This document shows, piece by piece, positions 1 through 13,256 of a stretch of 64,000 nt of DNA. Origin of the DNA: Dryomyza anilis (lineage: Eukaryota; Arthropoda; Insecta; Diptera; Dryomyzidae); the NCBI GenBank assembly GCA_951804985.1, contig OX638133.1, forward strand, positions 55,085,122-55,149,121. Reading direction: 5' to 3'. The notes beneath the pieces were generated by a model. The model saw only the letters and a program-made list of their open reading frames with translations, was not told where the DNA came from and ran no database searches. Every line of letters starts with the position of its first letter. The stretch's first letter is position 1. Position numbers and translations under genes: made by a program.

Positions 1-869
1 ACGTCTCAAATTTAAAATGCTCATACCTCCGTAAGTACGCGTTGGAGAGGCCTCAAAGTTGACACATTTTGTAATCTATTTTGCACCTTTTAATTCAAAT
101 ATAAATCATTATAATCGGCGCATTTTATAATCCATTTTTGTTTAAAATGATCATACATCCTTGTTGAAGAGGCCACACAGTTGGCACATTTTGTATCCCT
201 CATTTTCCCTTTTAATTTCAATATAAATCATTATAATCGGCACAAGGGAAATCACGTCTCAAACTTAAAATACTCATAACTCCGTAAAAACGGATTGTAG
301 AGACCTCAAAGTTGGCACAGTTTGTATCCCTTATTTTCCCTTTTAATTTCAATATATCATTATAATCGACGCAAGGGTTCTTGAGAAATCACGTCTCAAA
401 CTTAATATGCTCATAACTCCGTAAATACGCGTTATCGGCGCAAGGGTTCTTAAGAAATCATGTCTCAAACTTAAAATGCTCATAACTCCGTAAATACGTG
501 TTGTAGAGGCCTCACAGTTGGCACATTTTGTATCCCTTATTTTCCCTTTTAATTTCAATATAAATCATTATAATCGGCACAAGGGAAATCACGTCCCAAA
601 CTTAAAATACTCATAACTCCGTAAAAACGCATTGTAGAGGCCTCAAAGTTGTCACATTTTGTAATGTGTTATTTTCCAATACAAATCATTATAATCGGCG
701 CAAGGGTTCTTGAGAAATCACGTCTCAAACTTAAAATGATCATAACTAAATGCGCGTTGTAGAGGCCTCAAAGTTGGCACATCTATTTTTGCCCTTTTAA
801 ATTCCAATATAAATCATTATAATCGCCGCAAGGGTTCTTGAGAAATCAAGTCTCAAACTTAAAATGCTC
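1..869. repeat. Satellite array, full ~139-bp monomers, upstream of the first HOR unit
   Basis: Tandem, diverged copies of the 139-bp monomer. Landmarks seen in most units are AATATAAATCATTATAATCG, CAAGGGTTCTTGAGAAATCA, CTCCGTAAATACGCGTT, AGAGGCCTCAAAGTTGGCAC and TTTTGTAATC. Some units here are truncated or fused, for example the joins near 430-440 and 680-690. No coding sequence is visible; short open stretches in six frames are translations of the monomer. Confidence 0.95.
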
Positions 870-3800
870 ATAACTCCGTAAATACCCGTTGTAGAGGCCT
901 CAAAGTTGACACATTTTGTAATCTATTTTTACCTTTTAATTCCAATATAAATCATTATAATCGGCACAAGGGTTTTTGAGAAATCACAGCTCAAACTTAA
1001 AATGATCATAACTCCGTAAATACGCGTTATAAAAACCTCAAAGTTGGCACATTTTGTAATCTATTTTCAATTCCAATATAAATCTTTATAATCTCCCTAA
1101 ATGCGCTTTGTAGATGCCTAAAAGTTGGCACATTTTGTAATCTATTTTTGCCCTTTTAAATTCCAATATAAATCATTATAATCGCCGCAAGGGTTCTTGA
1201 GAAATTAAGTCTCAAACTTAAAATGCTCATAACTCCGTAAATACGCGTTGTAGAGGCCTCAAAGTTGACACATTTTCTAATCTATTTTTACCTTTTAATT
1301 CCAATATAAATCATTATAATCGGCACAAGGGTTCTTTAGAAATCACAGTTCAAACTTAAAATGATCACAACTCCGTAAAGACGCGTTATAGAGGCCTCAA
1401 AGTTAACACATTTTGACATCTATTCCAATATAAATCATTATAATCGGCAAATGGGTTCTTGAGAAATCACGTCTTAAACTTAAAATGCTCAAACTAAATG
1501 CGCGTTGTAGAGGCCTCAAAGTTGGCACATCTATTTTTGCCCTTTTAAATTCCAATATAAATCATTATAATCGCCGCAAGGGTTCTTGAGAAATCAAGTC
1601 TCAAACTTAGAATGCTCATAACTCCGTAAATACCCGTTGTAGAGGCCTCAAAGTTGACACATTTTGTAATCTATTTTTACCTTTTAATTCCAATATAAAT
1701 CATTATAATCGGCACAAGCGTTTTTGAGAAATCACAGCTCAAACTTAAAATGATCATAACTCCGTAAATACGCGTTGGAGATTCCTCAATGTTGGCATCA
1801 TAACTCCGTAAAATGCTCAAACTAAATGCGCGTTGTAGAGGCCTCAAAGTTGGCACATCTATTTTTGCCCTTTTAAATTCCAATATAAATCATTATAATC
1901 GCCGCAAGGGTTCTTGAGAAATCAAGTCTCAAACTTAGAATGCTCATAACTCCGTAAATACCCCTTGTAGAGGCCTCAAAGCTGGCACATTTTGTAATCA
2001 ATTTTTGCACTTTTAATTGCAATATAAATGATTATAATCGGAGCAAGGGTTCTTGAGAAATCACAGTTCAAACTTAAAATGCTCATAAGTCCGTAAGTAC
2101 GCGTCGTAGAGTCCTCAAAGTTGGCACATTTTAAAATATATTTTTGCCCATTTAATTCCAATATAAATGATTATAATCGGCGCAAGGGTTCTTGAGAAAT
2201 CACGTCTCAAACATAAAATGCTCATAACTCCGTAAATACGCGTTATCAGCGCAAGTGTTCTCGAGAAATCAAGTCTCAAACTTAAAATGATCATAACTCT
2301 GTAAATACGCGTTATAGAGGCCCCAAAGTTAGCACAATTTGTAATCTATTTTTGCACTTTTAATTCCAATATAAATCATTATAATCGGCTCAAGGGTTCT
2401 TGAGAAATCACGTCTCAAATTTAAAATGCTCATAACTCCGTAAATACATGTCGTAGAGGCCTCAAAGTTGGCACATTATATAATCCATTTTTGTTTAAAA
2501 TGATCATAACTCCTTGTTGTAGAGGCCTCACAGTTGGCACATTTTGTATCCCTCATTTTCCCTTTTAATTTCAATATAAATCATTATAATCGGCACAAGG
2601 GAAATCACGTCTCAAATTTAAAATACTCATAACTCCGTAAAAACGCATTGCCTCAAAGTTGTCACATTTTGTAATCTGTTTTTTTTTTTTCAATACAAAT
2701 CATTAAAATCGGCGCAAGGGTTCTTGCAAAATCACGTCTCAAACTTAAAATGATCATAACTCCGTAAATACGCGTCGTAGAGTCCTCAAAATTGGCACAT
2801 TTTAAAACACATTTTTGCCATTTAAATTCCAATATAAATCATTATAATTGGTGCAAGGGTTCTTGAGAAATCACGTCTCAAACTTAAAATGCCTATAACT
2901 CCGTAAATACGCGTTATAGAGGCCTCAAAGTTGGCACTTTTTGTAATCTATTTTCAATTCCAATATAAATCTTTATAATTGGCGCAAGGGTTCTTGAGAA
3001 ATCACGTCTTAAATTTAAAATGCTCATAACTCCCTAAATGCGCTTTGTAGATGCCTCAAAGTTGTAATCTATTTTTGCCCTTTTATATTCGAATATAAAT
3101 CATTATAATCGCCGCAAGGGTTCTTGAGAAATCAAGTTGTAAAGGCCTCAAAGTTGACACATTTTGTAATCTATTTTTGCCTTTTAATTCCAATATAAAT
3201 CATTATAATCGGCACATGGTTTCTTGAGAAATCACGTCTTAAACTTAAAATGCTCATAACTAAATGCGCGTTGTAGAGGCCTCAAAGTTGGCACATTTTG
3301 TAACCTATTTTTGCCCTTTTAAATTCCAATATTAATAATTATAATCGCCGCAAGGGTTCTTGAGAAATCAAGTCTGAAACTTAAAATGATCATAACTCCG
3401 TAAATACGCGTTGTAGAGGCCTCAAAGTTGGCACATCTATTTTTGCCCTTTTAAATTCCAATATAAATCATTATAATCGCCGCAAGGGTTCTTGAGAAAT
3501 CAAGTCTCAAACTTAAAATGCTCATAACTCCGTAAATACCCGTTGTAGAGGCCTCAAAGTTGACACATTTTGTAATCTATTTTTACCTTTTAATTCCAAT
3601 ATAAATCATTATAATCGGCACAAGGGTTTTTGAGAAATCACAGCTCAAACTTAAAATGATCATAACTCCGTAAATACGCGTTATAAAGGCCTCAAAGTTG
3701 GCACATTTTGTAATCTATTTTCAATTCCAATATAAATCTTTATAATCGGCGCAAGGGTTCTTGAGAAATCACGTCTTAAACTTAAAATGCTCATAACTCC

Positions 3801-4826
3801 CTAAATGCGCTTTGTAGATAGATATAAATCTTTATAATCGGCGCAAGGGTTCTTGAGAAATCACGTCTTAAACTTAAAATGCTCAAACTAAATGCGCGTT
3901 GTAGAGGCCTCAAAGTTGGGTTCTTGAGAAATCACGTCTTAAACTTAAAATGCACAAACTAAATGCGCGTTGTAGAGGCCTCAAAGTTGGCACATTTTGT
4001 AATCTATTTTTGCCCTTTTAATTCCAATATAAATCATTATAATCGCCGCAAGGGTTCTTGAGAAATCAAGTCTTAAACTTAAAATGCTCATAACTAAATG
4101 CGCGTTGTAGAAGCCTCAAAGTTGGCACATTTTGTAATCTATTTTTGCCCTTTTAATTCCAATATAAATCATTATAATCGCCGCAAGGGTTATGTGAAAA
4201 ATCAAGTTATCAACTTAAAATGCTTATAACTCCGTAAATACGCGTTGTAGAGGCCTCAATGTTAACACATTTTGTAATCTATTTTTACCTTTTAATTCCA
4301 ATATAAATCATTATAATCGGCACAAGGTTTATTGAGAAATCACAGCTCAAACTGAAAATGATCATAACTCCGTAAATACGCGTTATAGAGGCCTCAAAGT
4401 TGGCACATTTTGTAATCGATTTTTGCCCTTTTAATTTCAATATAAATCCTTATAATCGGCTCAAGGGTTCTTGAGAAATCACGTCTCAAATTTAAAATGC
4501 TCATAACTCAGTAAATACATGTCGTAGAGGCCTCAAAGTTGGCACATTTTATAATCCATTTTTGCTTAAAACGATCATAACTCCGTGTTGTAGAGACCTC
4601 ACAGTTGGCACATTTTGTATCCCTTATTTTCTCTTTTAATTTCAATATAAATCATTATAATCGGCACAAGGGAAATCACGTCTAAAACTTAAAATACTCA
4701 TAACTCCGTAAAACGCATTGTAGAGTCCTCAAAGTTGTCACATTTTGCAATCTGTTTTTTTCCAATACAAATCATTATAATCGGCGCAAGGGTTCTTGAG
4801 AATCACGTCTCAAACTTAAAATGCTC
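870..4826. repeat. Higher-order repeat unit A1 (about 3.96 kb)
   Basis: An ordered series of variant monomers that recurs in the same order in the next unit. Shared private markers include AATCTCCCTAAATGCGC (near 1091 and 5048), TTCTAATC in place of TTGTAATC, GACATCTATTCC, the GTAGATAGATATAAATC deletion junction (near 3816 and 7627), and a stretch of T's before CAATACAAATC. A1 has one extra monomer of about 146 bp near 1,815-1,960 that A2 lacks, so the offset between units changes from 3,957 to 3,811 there. Unit borders are approximate because the exchange was between homologous monomers. Confidence 0.85.
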
Positions 4827-7800
4827 ATAACTCCGTAAATACCCGTTGTAGAGGCCTCAAAGTTGACACATTTTGTAATCTATTTTTACCTTTTAATTCC
4901 AATATAAATCATTATAATCGGCACAAGGGTTTTTGAGAAATCACAGCTCAAACTTAAAATGATCATAACTCCGTAAATACGCGTTATAAAGGCCTCAAAG
5001 TTGGCACATTTTGTAATCTATTTTCAATTCCAATATAAATCTTTATAATCTCCCTAAATGCGCTTTGTAGATGCCTAAAAGTTGGCACATTTTGTAATCT
5101 ATTTTTGCCCTTTTAAATTCCAATATAAATCATTATAATCGCCGCAAGGGTTCTTGAGAAATTAAGTCTCAAACTTAAAATGCTCATAACTCCGTAAATA
5201 CGCGTTGTAGAGGCCTCAAAGTTGACACATTTTCTAATCTATTTTTACCTTTTAATTCCAATATAAATCATTATAATCGGCACAAGGGTTCTTTAGAAAT
5301 CACAGTTCAAACTTAAAATGATCACAACTCCGTAAATACGCGTTATAGAAGCCTCAAAGTTAACACATTTTGACATCTATTCCAATATAAATCATTATAA
5401 TCGGCACATTGGTTCTTGAGAAATCACGTCTTAAACTTAAAATGCTCAAACTAAATGCGCGTTGTAGAGGCCTCAAAGTTGGCACATCTATTTTTGCCCT
5501 TTTAAATTCCAATATAAATCATTATAATCGCCGCAAGGGTTCTTGAGAAATCAAGTCTCAAACTTAGAATGCTCATAACTCCGTAAATACCCGTTGTAGA
5601 GGCCTCAAAGTTGACACATTTTGTAATCTATTTTTACCTTTTAATTCCAATATAAATTATTATAATCGGCACAGGGGTTCTTGAGAAATCACAGCTCAAA
5701 CTTAAAATGATCATAACTCCGTAAATACGCGTTGGAGATTCCTCAATGTTGGCATCATAATTCCGTAAATACGCCTTGTAGAGGCCTCAAAGCTGGCACA
5801 TTTTGTAATCAATTTTTGCACTTTTAATTGCAATATAAATGATTATAATCGGAGCAAGGGTTCTTGAGAAATCACAGTTCAAACTTAAAATGCTCATAAG
5901 TCCGTAAGTACGCGTCGTAGAGTCCTCAAAGTTGGCACAGTTTAAAATATATTTTTGCCCATTTAATTCCAATATAAATGATTATAATCGGCGCAAGGGT
6001 TCTTGAGAAATCACGTCTCAAACATAAAATGCTCATAACTCCGTAAATACGCGTTATCAGCGCAAGTGTTCTCGAGAAATCAAGTCTCAAACTTAAAATG
6101 ATCATAACTCTGTAAATACGCGTTATAGAGGCCCCAAAGTTAGCACAATTTGTAATCTATTTTTGCACTTTTAATTCCAATATAAATCATTATAATCGGC
6201 TCAAGGGTTCTTGAGAAATCACGTCTCAAATTTAAAATGCTCATAACTCCGTAAATACATGTCGTAGAGGCCTCAAAGTTGGCACATTATATAATCCATT
6301 TTTGTTTAAAATGATCATAACTCCTTGTTGTAGAGGCCTCACAGTTGGCACATTTTGTATCCCTCATTTTCCCTTTTAATTTCAATATAAATCATTATAA
6401 TCGGCACAAGGGAAATCACGTCTCAAATTTAAAATACTCATAACTCCGTAAAAACGCATTGCCTCAAAGTTGTCACATTTTGTAATCTGTTTTTTTTTTT
6501 TTCAATACAAATCATTAAAATCGGCGCAAGGGTTCTTGCAAAATCACGTCTCAAACTTAAAATGATCATAACTCCGTAAATACGCGTCGTAGAGTCCTCA
6601 AAATTGGCACATTTTAAAACACATTTTTGCCATTTAAATTCCAATATAAATCATTATAATTGGTGCAAGGGTTCTTGAGAAATCACGTCTCAAACTTAAA
6701 ATGCCTATAACTCCGTAAATACGCGTTATAGAGGCCTCAAAGTTGGCACTTTTTGTAATCTATTTTCAATTCCAATATAAATCTTTATAATTGGCGCAAG
6801 GGTTCTTGAGAAATCACGTCTTAAATTTAAAATGCTCATAACTCCCTAAATGCGCTTTGTAGATGCCTCAAAGTTGTAATCTATTTTTGCCCTTTTATAT
6901 TCGAATATAAATCATTATAATCGCCGCAAGGGTTCTTGAGAAATCAAGTTGTAAAGGCCTCAAAGTTGACACATTTTGTAATCTATTTTTGCCTTTTAAT
7001 TCCAATATAAATCATTATAATCGGCACATGGTTTCTTGAGAAATCACGTCTTAAACTTAAAATGCTCATAACTAAATGCGCGTTGTAGAGGCCTCAAAGT
7101 TGGCACATTTTGTAACCTATTTTTGCCCTTTTAAATTCCAATATTAATAATTATAATCGCCGCAAGGGTTCTTGAGAAATCAAGTCTGAAACTTAAAATG
7201 ATCATAACTCCGTAAATACGCGTTGTAGAGGCCTCAAAGTTGGCACATCTATTTTTGCCCTTTTAAATTCCAATATAAATCATTATAATCGCCGCAAGGG
7301 TTCTTGAGAAATCAAGTCTCAAACTTAAAATGCTCATAACTCCGTAAATACCCGTTGTAGAGGCCTCAAAGTTGACACATTTTGTAATCTATTTTTACCT
7401 TTTAATTCCAATATAAATCATTATAATCGGCACAAGGGTTTTTGAGAAATCACAGCTCAAACTTAAAATGATCATAACTCCGTAAATACGCGTTATAAAG
7501 GCCTCAAAGTTGGCACATTTTGTAATCTATTTTCAATTCCAATATAAATCTTTATAATCGGCGCAAGGGTTCTTGAGAAATCACGTCTTAAACTTAAAAT
7601 GCTCATAACTCCCTAAATGCGCTTTGTAGATAGATATAAATCTTTATAATCGGCGCAAGGGTTCTTGAGAAATCACGTCTTAACCTTAAAATGCTCAAAC
7701 TAAATGCGCGTTGTAGAGGCCTCAAAGTTGGGTTCTTGAGAAATCACGTCTTAAACTTAAAATGCTCAAACTAAATGCGCGTTGTAGAGGCCTCAAAGTT

Positions 7801-8625
7801 GGCACATTTTGTAATCTATTTTTGCCCTTTTAATTCCAATATAAATCATTATAATCGCCGCAAGGGTTCTTGAGAAATCAAGTCTTAAACTTAAAATGCT
7901 CATAACTAAATGCGCGTTGTAGAAGCCTCAAAGTTGGCACATTTTGTAATCTATTTTTGCCCTTTTAATTCCAATATAAATCATTATAATCGCCGCAAGG
8001 GTTATGTGAAAAATCAAGTTATCAACTTAAAATGCTTATAACTCCGTAAATACGCGTTGTGTTAACACATTTTGTAATCTATTTTTACCTTTTAATTCCA
8101 ATATAAATCATTATAATCGGCACAAGGTTTATTGAGAAATCACAGCTCAAACTGAAAATGATCATAACTCCGTAAATACGCGTTATAGAGGCCTCAAAGT
8201 TGGCACATTTTGTAATCGATTTTTGCCCTTTTAATTTCAATATAAATCCTTATAATCGGCTCAAGGGTTCTTGAGAAATCACGTCTCAAATTTAAAATGC
8301 TCATAACTCCGTAAATACATGTCGTAGAGGCCTCAAAGTTGGCACATTTTATAATCCATTTTTGCTTAAAACGATCATAACTCCGTGTTGTAGAGACCTC
8401 ACAGTTGGCACATTTTGTATCCCTTATTTTCTCTTTTAATTTCAATATAAATCATTATAATCGGCACAAGGGAAATCACGTCTAAAACTTAAAATACTCA
8501 TAACTCCGTAAAACGCATTGTAGAGTCCTCAAAGTTGTCACATTTTGCAATCTGTTTTTTTCCAATACAAATCATTATAATCGGCGCAAGGGTTCTTGAG
8601 AATCACGTCTCAAACTTAAAATGCT
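4827..8625. repeat. Higher-order repeat unit A2 (about 3.80 kb)
   Basis: Second tandem copy of the A1 monomer series in the same orientation. Differences from A1 seen by eye are few: one missing monomer, a 12-bp loss near 8,058 (the AGAGGCCTCAAT part of one monomer), and scattered single-base changes. The high identity points to a recent duplication by unequal exchange. Confidence 0.85.
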
Positions 8626-9930
8626 CATAACTCCGTAAATACCCGTTGTAGAGGCCTCAAAGTTGACACATTTTGTAATCTATTTTTACCTTTTAATTCC
8701 AATATAAATCATTATAATCGGCACAAGGGTTTTTGAGAAATCACAGCTCAAACTTAAAATGATCATAACTCCGTAAATACGCGTTATAAAGGCCTCAAAG
8801 TTGGCACATTTTGTAATCTATTTTCAATTCCAATATAAATCTTTATAATCGGCGCAAGGGTTCTTGAGAAATCACGTCTTAAACTTAAAATGCTCATAAC
8901 TCCCTAAATGCGCTTTGTAGATAGATATAAATCTTTATAATCGGCGCAAGGGTTCTTGAGAAATCACGTCTTAAACTTAAAATGCTCAAACTAAATGCGC
9001 GTTGTAGAGGCCTCAAAGTTGGGTTCTTGAGAAATCACGTCTTAAACTTAAAATGCTCAAACTAAATGCGCGTTGTAGAGGCCTCAAAGTTGGCATATTT
9101 TGTAATCTATTTTTGCCCTTTTAATTCCAATATAAATCATTATAATCGCCGCAAGGGTTCTTGAGAAATCAAGTCTTAAACTTAAAATGCTCATAACTAA
9201 ATGCGCGTTGTAGAGGCCTCAAAGTTGGCACATTTTGTAATCTATTTTTGCCCTTTTAATTCCAATATAAATCATTATAATCGCCGCAAGGGTTATGTGA
9301 AAAATCAAGTCATCAACTTAAAATGCTTATAACTCCGTAAATACGCGTTGTAGAGGCCTCAATGTTAACACATTTTGTAATCTATTTTTACCTTTTAATT
9401 CCAATATAAATCATTATAATCGGCACAAGGTTTATTGAGAAATCACAGCTCAAACTGAAAATGATCATAACTCCGTAAATACGCGTTATAGAGGCCTCAA
9501 AGTTGGCACATTTTGTAATCTATTTTTGCCCTTTTAATTTCAATATAAATCCTTATAATCGGCTCAAGGGTTCTTGAGAAATCACGTCTCAAATTTAAAA
9601 TGCTCATAACTCCGTAAATACATGTCGTAGAGGCCTCAAAGTTGGCACATTTTATAATCCATTTTTGCTTAAAACGATCATAACTCCGTGTTGTAGAGAC
9701 CTCACAGTTGGCACATTTTGTATCCCTTATTTTCTCTTTTAATTTCAATATAAATCATTATAATCGGCACAAGGGAAATCACGTCTAAAACTTAAAATAC
9801 TCATAACTCCGTAAAACGCATTGTAGAGTCCTCAAAGTTGTCACATTTTGCAATCTGTTTTTTTCCAATACAAATCATTATAATCGGCGCAAGGGTTCTT
9901 GAGAATCACGTCTCAAACTTAAAATGCTCA
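8626..9930. repeat. About 1.3-kb tandem duplication of the A2 tail
   Basis: This stretch repeats about 7,330-8,625 at an offset of about 1,303 bp, including the GTAGATAGATATAAATC junction, the GTTGGGTTCTTGAG truncated monomer, the GTTATGTGAAAAATC variant and the monomer with TTTTGCTTAAAACGATC. It keeps the AGAGGCCTCAATGTTAACAC segment that A2 lost near 8,058, so that 12-bp loss in A2 occurred after the duplication or in one copy only. Confidence 0.8.
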
Positions 9931-10930
9931 TAACTCCGTAAATATGCATTGTAGAGGCCTCAAAGTTGGCATATTTTATAATCCATTTTTGCCCTTTTAA
10001 TTCCAATATAAATCATTATAATCGGCTGAAGGGTTCTTGAGAAATCACGTCTCAAATTTAAAATGCTCATAACTCCGTAAATACATGTCGTAGAGGCCCA
10101 AAGTTGGCACATTATATAATCCATTTTTGTTTAAAATGATTATAACTCCTTGTTGTAGAGTCCTCACAGTTGGCACATTTTGTATCCCTCATTTTCCCTT
10201 TTAATTTCAATATAAATCATTATAATCGGCACAAGGGAAATCACGTCTCAAATTTAAAATACTCATAACTCCGTAAAAACGCATTGCCTCAAAGTTGTCA
10301 CATTTTGTAATCTGTTTTTTTTCAATACAAATCATTAAAATCGGCGCAAGGGTTCTTGCAAAATCACGTCTCAAACTTAAAATGATCATAACTCCGTAAA
10401 TACGCGTCGTAGAGTCCTCAAAATTGGCACATTTTAAAACACATTTTTGCCATTTAAATTCCAATATAAATCATTATAATTGGTGCAAGGGTTCTTGAGA
10501 AATCACGTGTCAAACTTAAAATGCCCATAACTCCGTAAATACGCGTTATAGAGGCCTCAAAGTTGGCAATTTTGTAATCTATTTTCAATTCCAATATAAA
10601 TCTTTATAATTGGCGCAAGGGTTCTTGAGAAATCACGTCTTAAATTTAAAATGCTCATAACTCCCTAAATGCGCTTTGTAGATGCCTCAAAGTTGGCGCA
10701 TTTTGTAATCTATTTTTGCCCTTTTATATTCGAATATAAATCATTATAATCGCCGCAAGGGTTCTTGAGAAATCAAGTTGTAAAGGCCTCAAAGTTGACA
10801 CATTTTGTAATCTATTTTTACCTTTTAATTCCAATATAAATCATTATAATCGGCACATGGTTTCTTGAGAAATCACGTCTTAAACTTAAAATGCTCATAA
10901 CTAAATGCGCGTTGTAGAGGCCTCAAAGTT
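9931..10930. repeat. Partial third copy of the A higher-order unit
   Basis: Matches about 6,190-7,100 of unit A2 at an offset of about 3,769 bp. It shares the ATTATATAATCC variant, the GTTTAAAATGAT truncated monomer, the CATTGCCTCAAAGTTGTC deletion and the TTATATTCGAATATA variant. It enters and leaves that register abruptly, so the third unit is a recombinant of non-adjacent parts. Confidence 0.75.
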
Positions 10931-13256
10931 GGCACATTTTGTAATCTATTTCAATTCCAATATAATTGGCACAGGGGTTCTTGAGAAATCACGTCTTAAA
11001 TTTAAAATGCTCATAACTCCCTAAATGCGCTTTGTAGATGCCTCAAAGTTGGCACATTTTGTAATCTATTTTTGCCCTTTTATATTCGAATATAAATCAT
11101 TATAATCGCCGCAAGGGTTCTTGAGAAATCAAGTTGTAAAGGCCTCAAAGTTGACACATTTTGTAACCTATTTTTGCCCTTTTAAATTCCAATATTAATA
11201 ATTATAATCGCCGCAAGGGTTCTTGAGAAATCAAGTCTCAAACTTAAAATGATCATAACTCCGTAAATACGCGTTATAGAGGCCTCAAAGTTGGCACATT
11301 TTGTAATCTATTTTCAATTCCAATATAAATCTTTATAATTGGCACAAGGGTTCTTGAGAAATCACGTCTTAAATTTAAAATGCTCATAACTCCCTAAATG
11401 CGCTTTGTAGATGCCTCAAAGTTGGCACATTTTGTAATCTATTTTTGCCCTTTTAAATTCCAATATAAATCATTATAATCGCCGCAAGGGTTCTTGAGAA
11501 ATCAAGTCTCAAACTTAAAATGCTCATACCTCCGTAAATACGCGTTTTAGAGGTCTCAAAGTTGACACATTTTGTAATCTATTTTTACCTTTTAATTCCA
11601 ATATAAATCATTATAATCGGTCCAAGGGTTCTTAAGAAATCACAGTTCAAACTTAAAATGATTACAACTCCGTAAATACGCGTTATAGAGGCCTCAAAGT
11701 TGGCACATTTTGTAATCTATTTTAGCCCTTTTAATTCCAATATAAATCATTATAATCGGCGCAAGGGTTCTTGAGAAATCACGTCTCAAATTTAAAATGC
11801 TCATAACTCCGTAAATACATGTCGTAGAAGCCTCAAAGTTGGCACATTTTGAAATCTATTCCATTATAAATCATTATAATCGGCACATTGGTTCTTGAGA
11901 AATATCGTCTTAAACTTAAAATGCTCATAACTAAATGCGCGTTGTAGAGGCCTCAAAGTTGGCGCATTTTGTTATCTATTTTTGCCCTTTTAATTCCAAT
12001 ATTAATCATTATAATCGGCGCATGGGTTTTTGAGAAATCACGTCTCAAATTTAAAATGCTCATAACCCCGTAAATACGCATTGTAGTGGCCTCAAAGCTG
12101 GCACATTTTATAATCCTTTTTTGCTTAAAATGATCATAACTCCGTAAATACGCGTTATAGAGGCCTCAAAGTTGGCACATTTTGTAATCTATTTTTGCCC
12201 TTTTAATTCCAATACAAATCTTTACAATCGTCACAAGGGTTATTGAGAAATCACGTCTCAAATTTAAAATGCTCATAACCCCGTAAATACGCATTGTAGT
12301 GGCCTCAAAGCTGGCACATTTTGTAATCTGTTAATTCCAATATAAATGATTATAATCGAAGCAAGGGTTCTTGAGAAATCACGTCTCAAATTTAAAATGT
12401 TCATAACTCCGTAAATACGCGTTGTAGAGGCATCAAGTTGACACATTTCGTAATCTATTTTTACCTTTTAATTCCAATATAAATCATTATAATCGTCACA
12501 AGGGTTATTGAGAAATCACAGCTCAAACTTAAAATGCTCATAACTCCGTAAATACGCATTGTAGAGGCCTCAAAGTTGGCATATTTTATAATCCATTTTT
12601 GCCCTTTTAATTCCAATATAAATCATTATAATCGGCTCAAGGGTTCTTGAGAAATCACGTCTCAAATTTAAAACGCTCATAACTCCGTAAATACATGTCG
12701 TAGAGGCCTCAAAGTTGGCTCATTTTATAATCCATTTTTGCTTAAAATGATCATAACTCCGTGTTGCAGAGGCCTCACATTTGGCACATTTTGTATCCCT
12801 TATTTTCCCTTTTAATTTCAATATAAATCATAATAATCGGCACAAGGGAAATCACGTATGAAACTTAAAATACTCATAACTCCGTACAAACGCATTGTAG
12901 AGGCCTCAAAGTTGTCACATTTTGAAATCTATTTTCAATTACAATATAAATCATTATAATCGGCACATGGGTTCTTGAGAAATCACGTCTTAAACTTAAA
13001 ATGCTCATAACTAAATGCGCGTTGTAGAGGCCTCAAAGTTGGCACATTTTGTAATCTATTTTTGCCCTTTTAAACTCCAATACAAATCATTATAATCGGC
13101 GCACAGGTTCTTGAGTAATCACGTCTCAAACTTAAAATACTCATAACTCCGTAAATACGCATTGAAGAGGCCTGAAAGTTGGCATATTTTACAATCCCTT
13201 TTAATTCAAATATAAATCATTATAATCGGCGCAAGGGTTCTTGAGAAATCACGTCT
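10931..13256. repeat. Satellite array without a clear long-range period
   Basis: Full and truncated monomers of the same family, more mixed than the flanks. Some monomers match domain B, for example the CATAACCCCGTAAATACGC / AAAGCTGGCACATTTTG pair near 12,060-12,350, which reappears near 14,310. I see no gene, RNA or other element. Confidence 0.9.
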
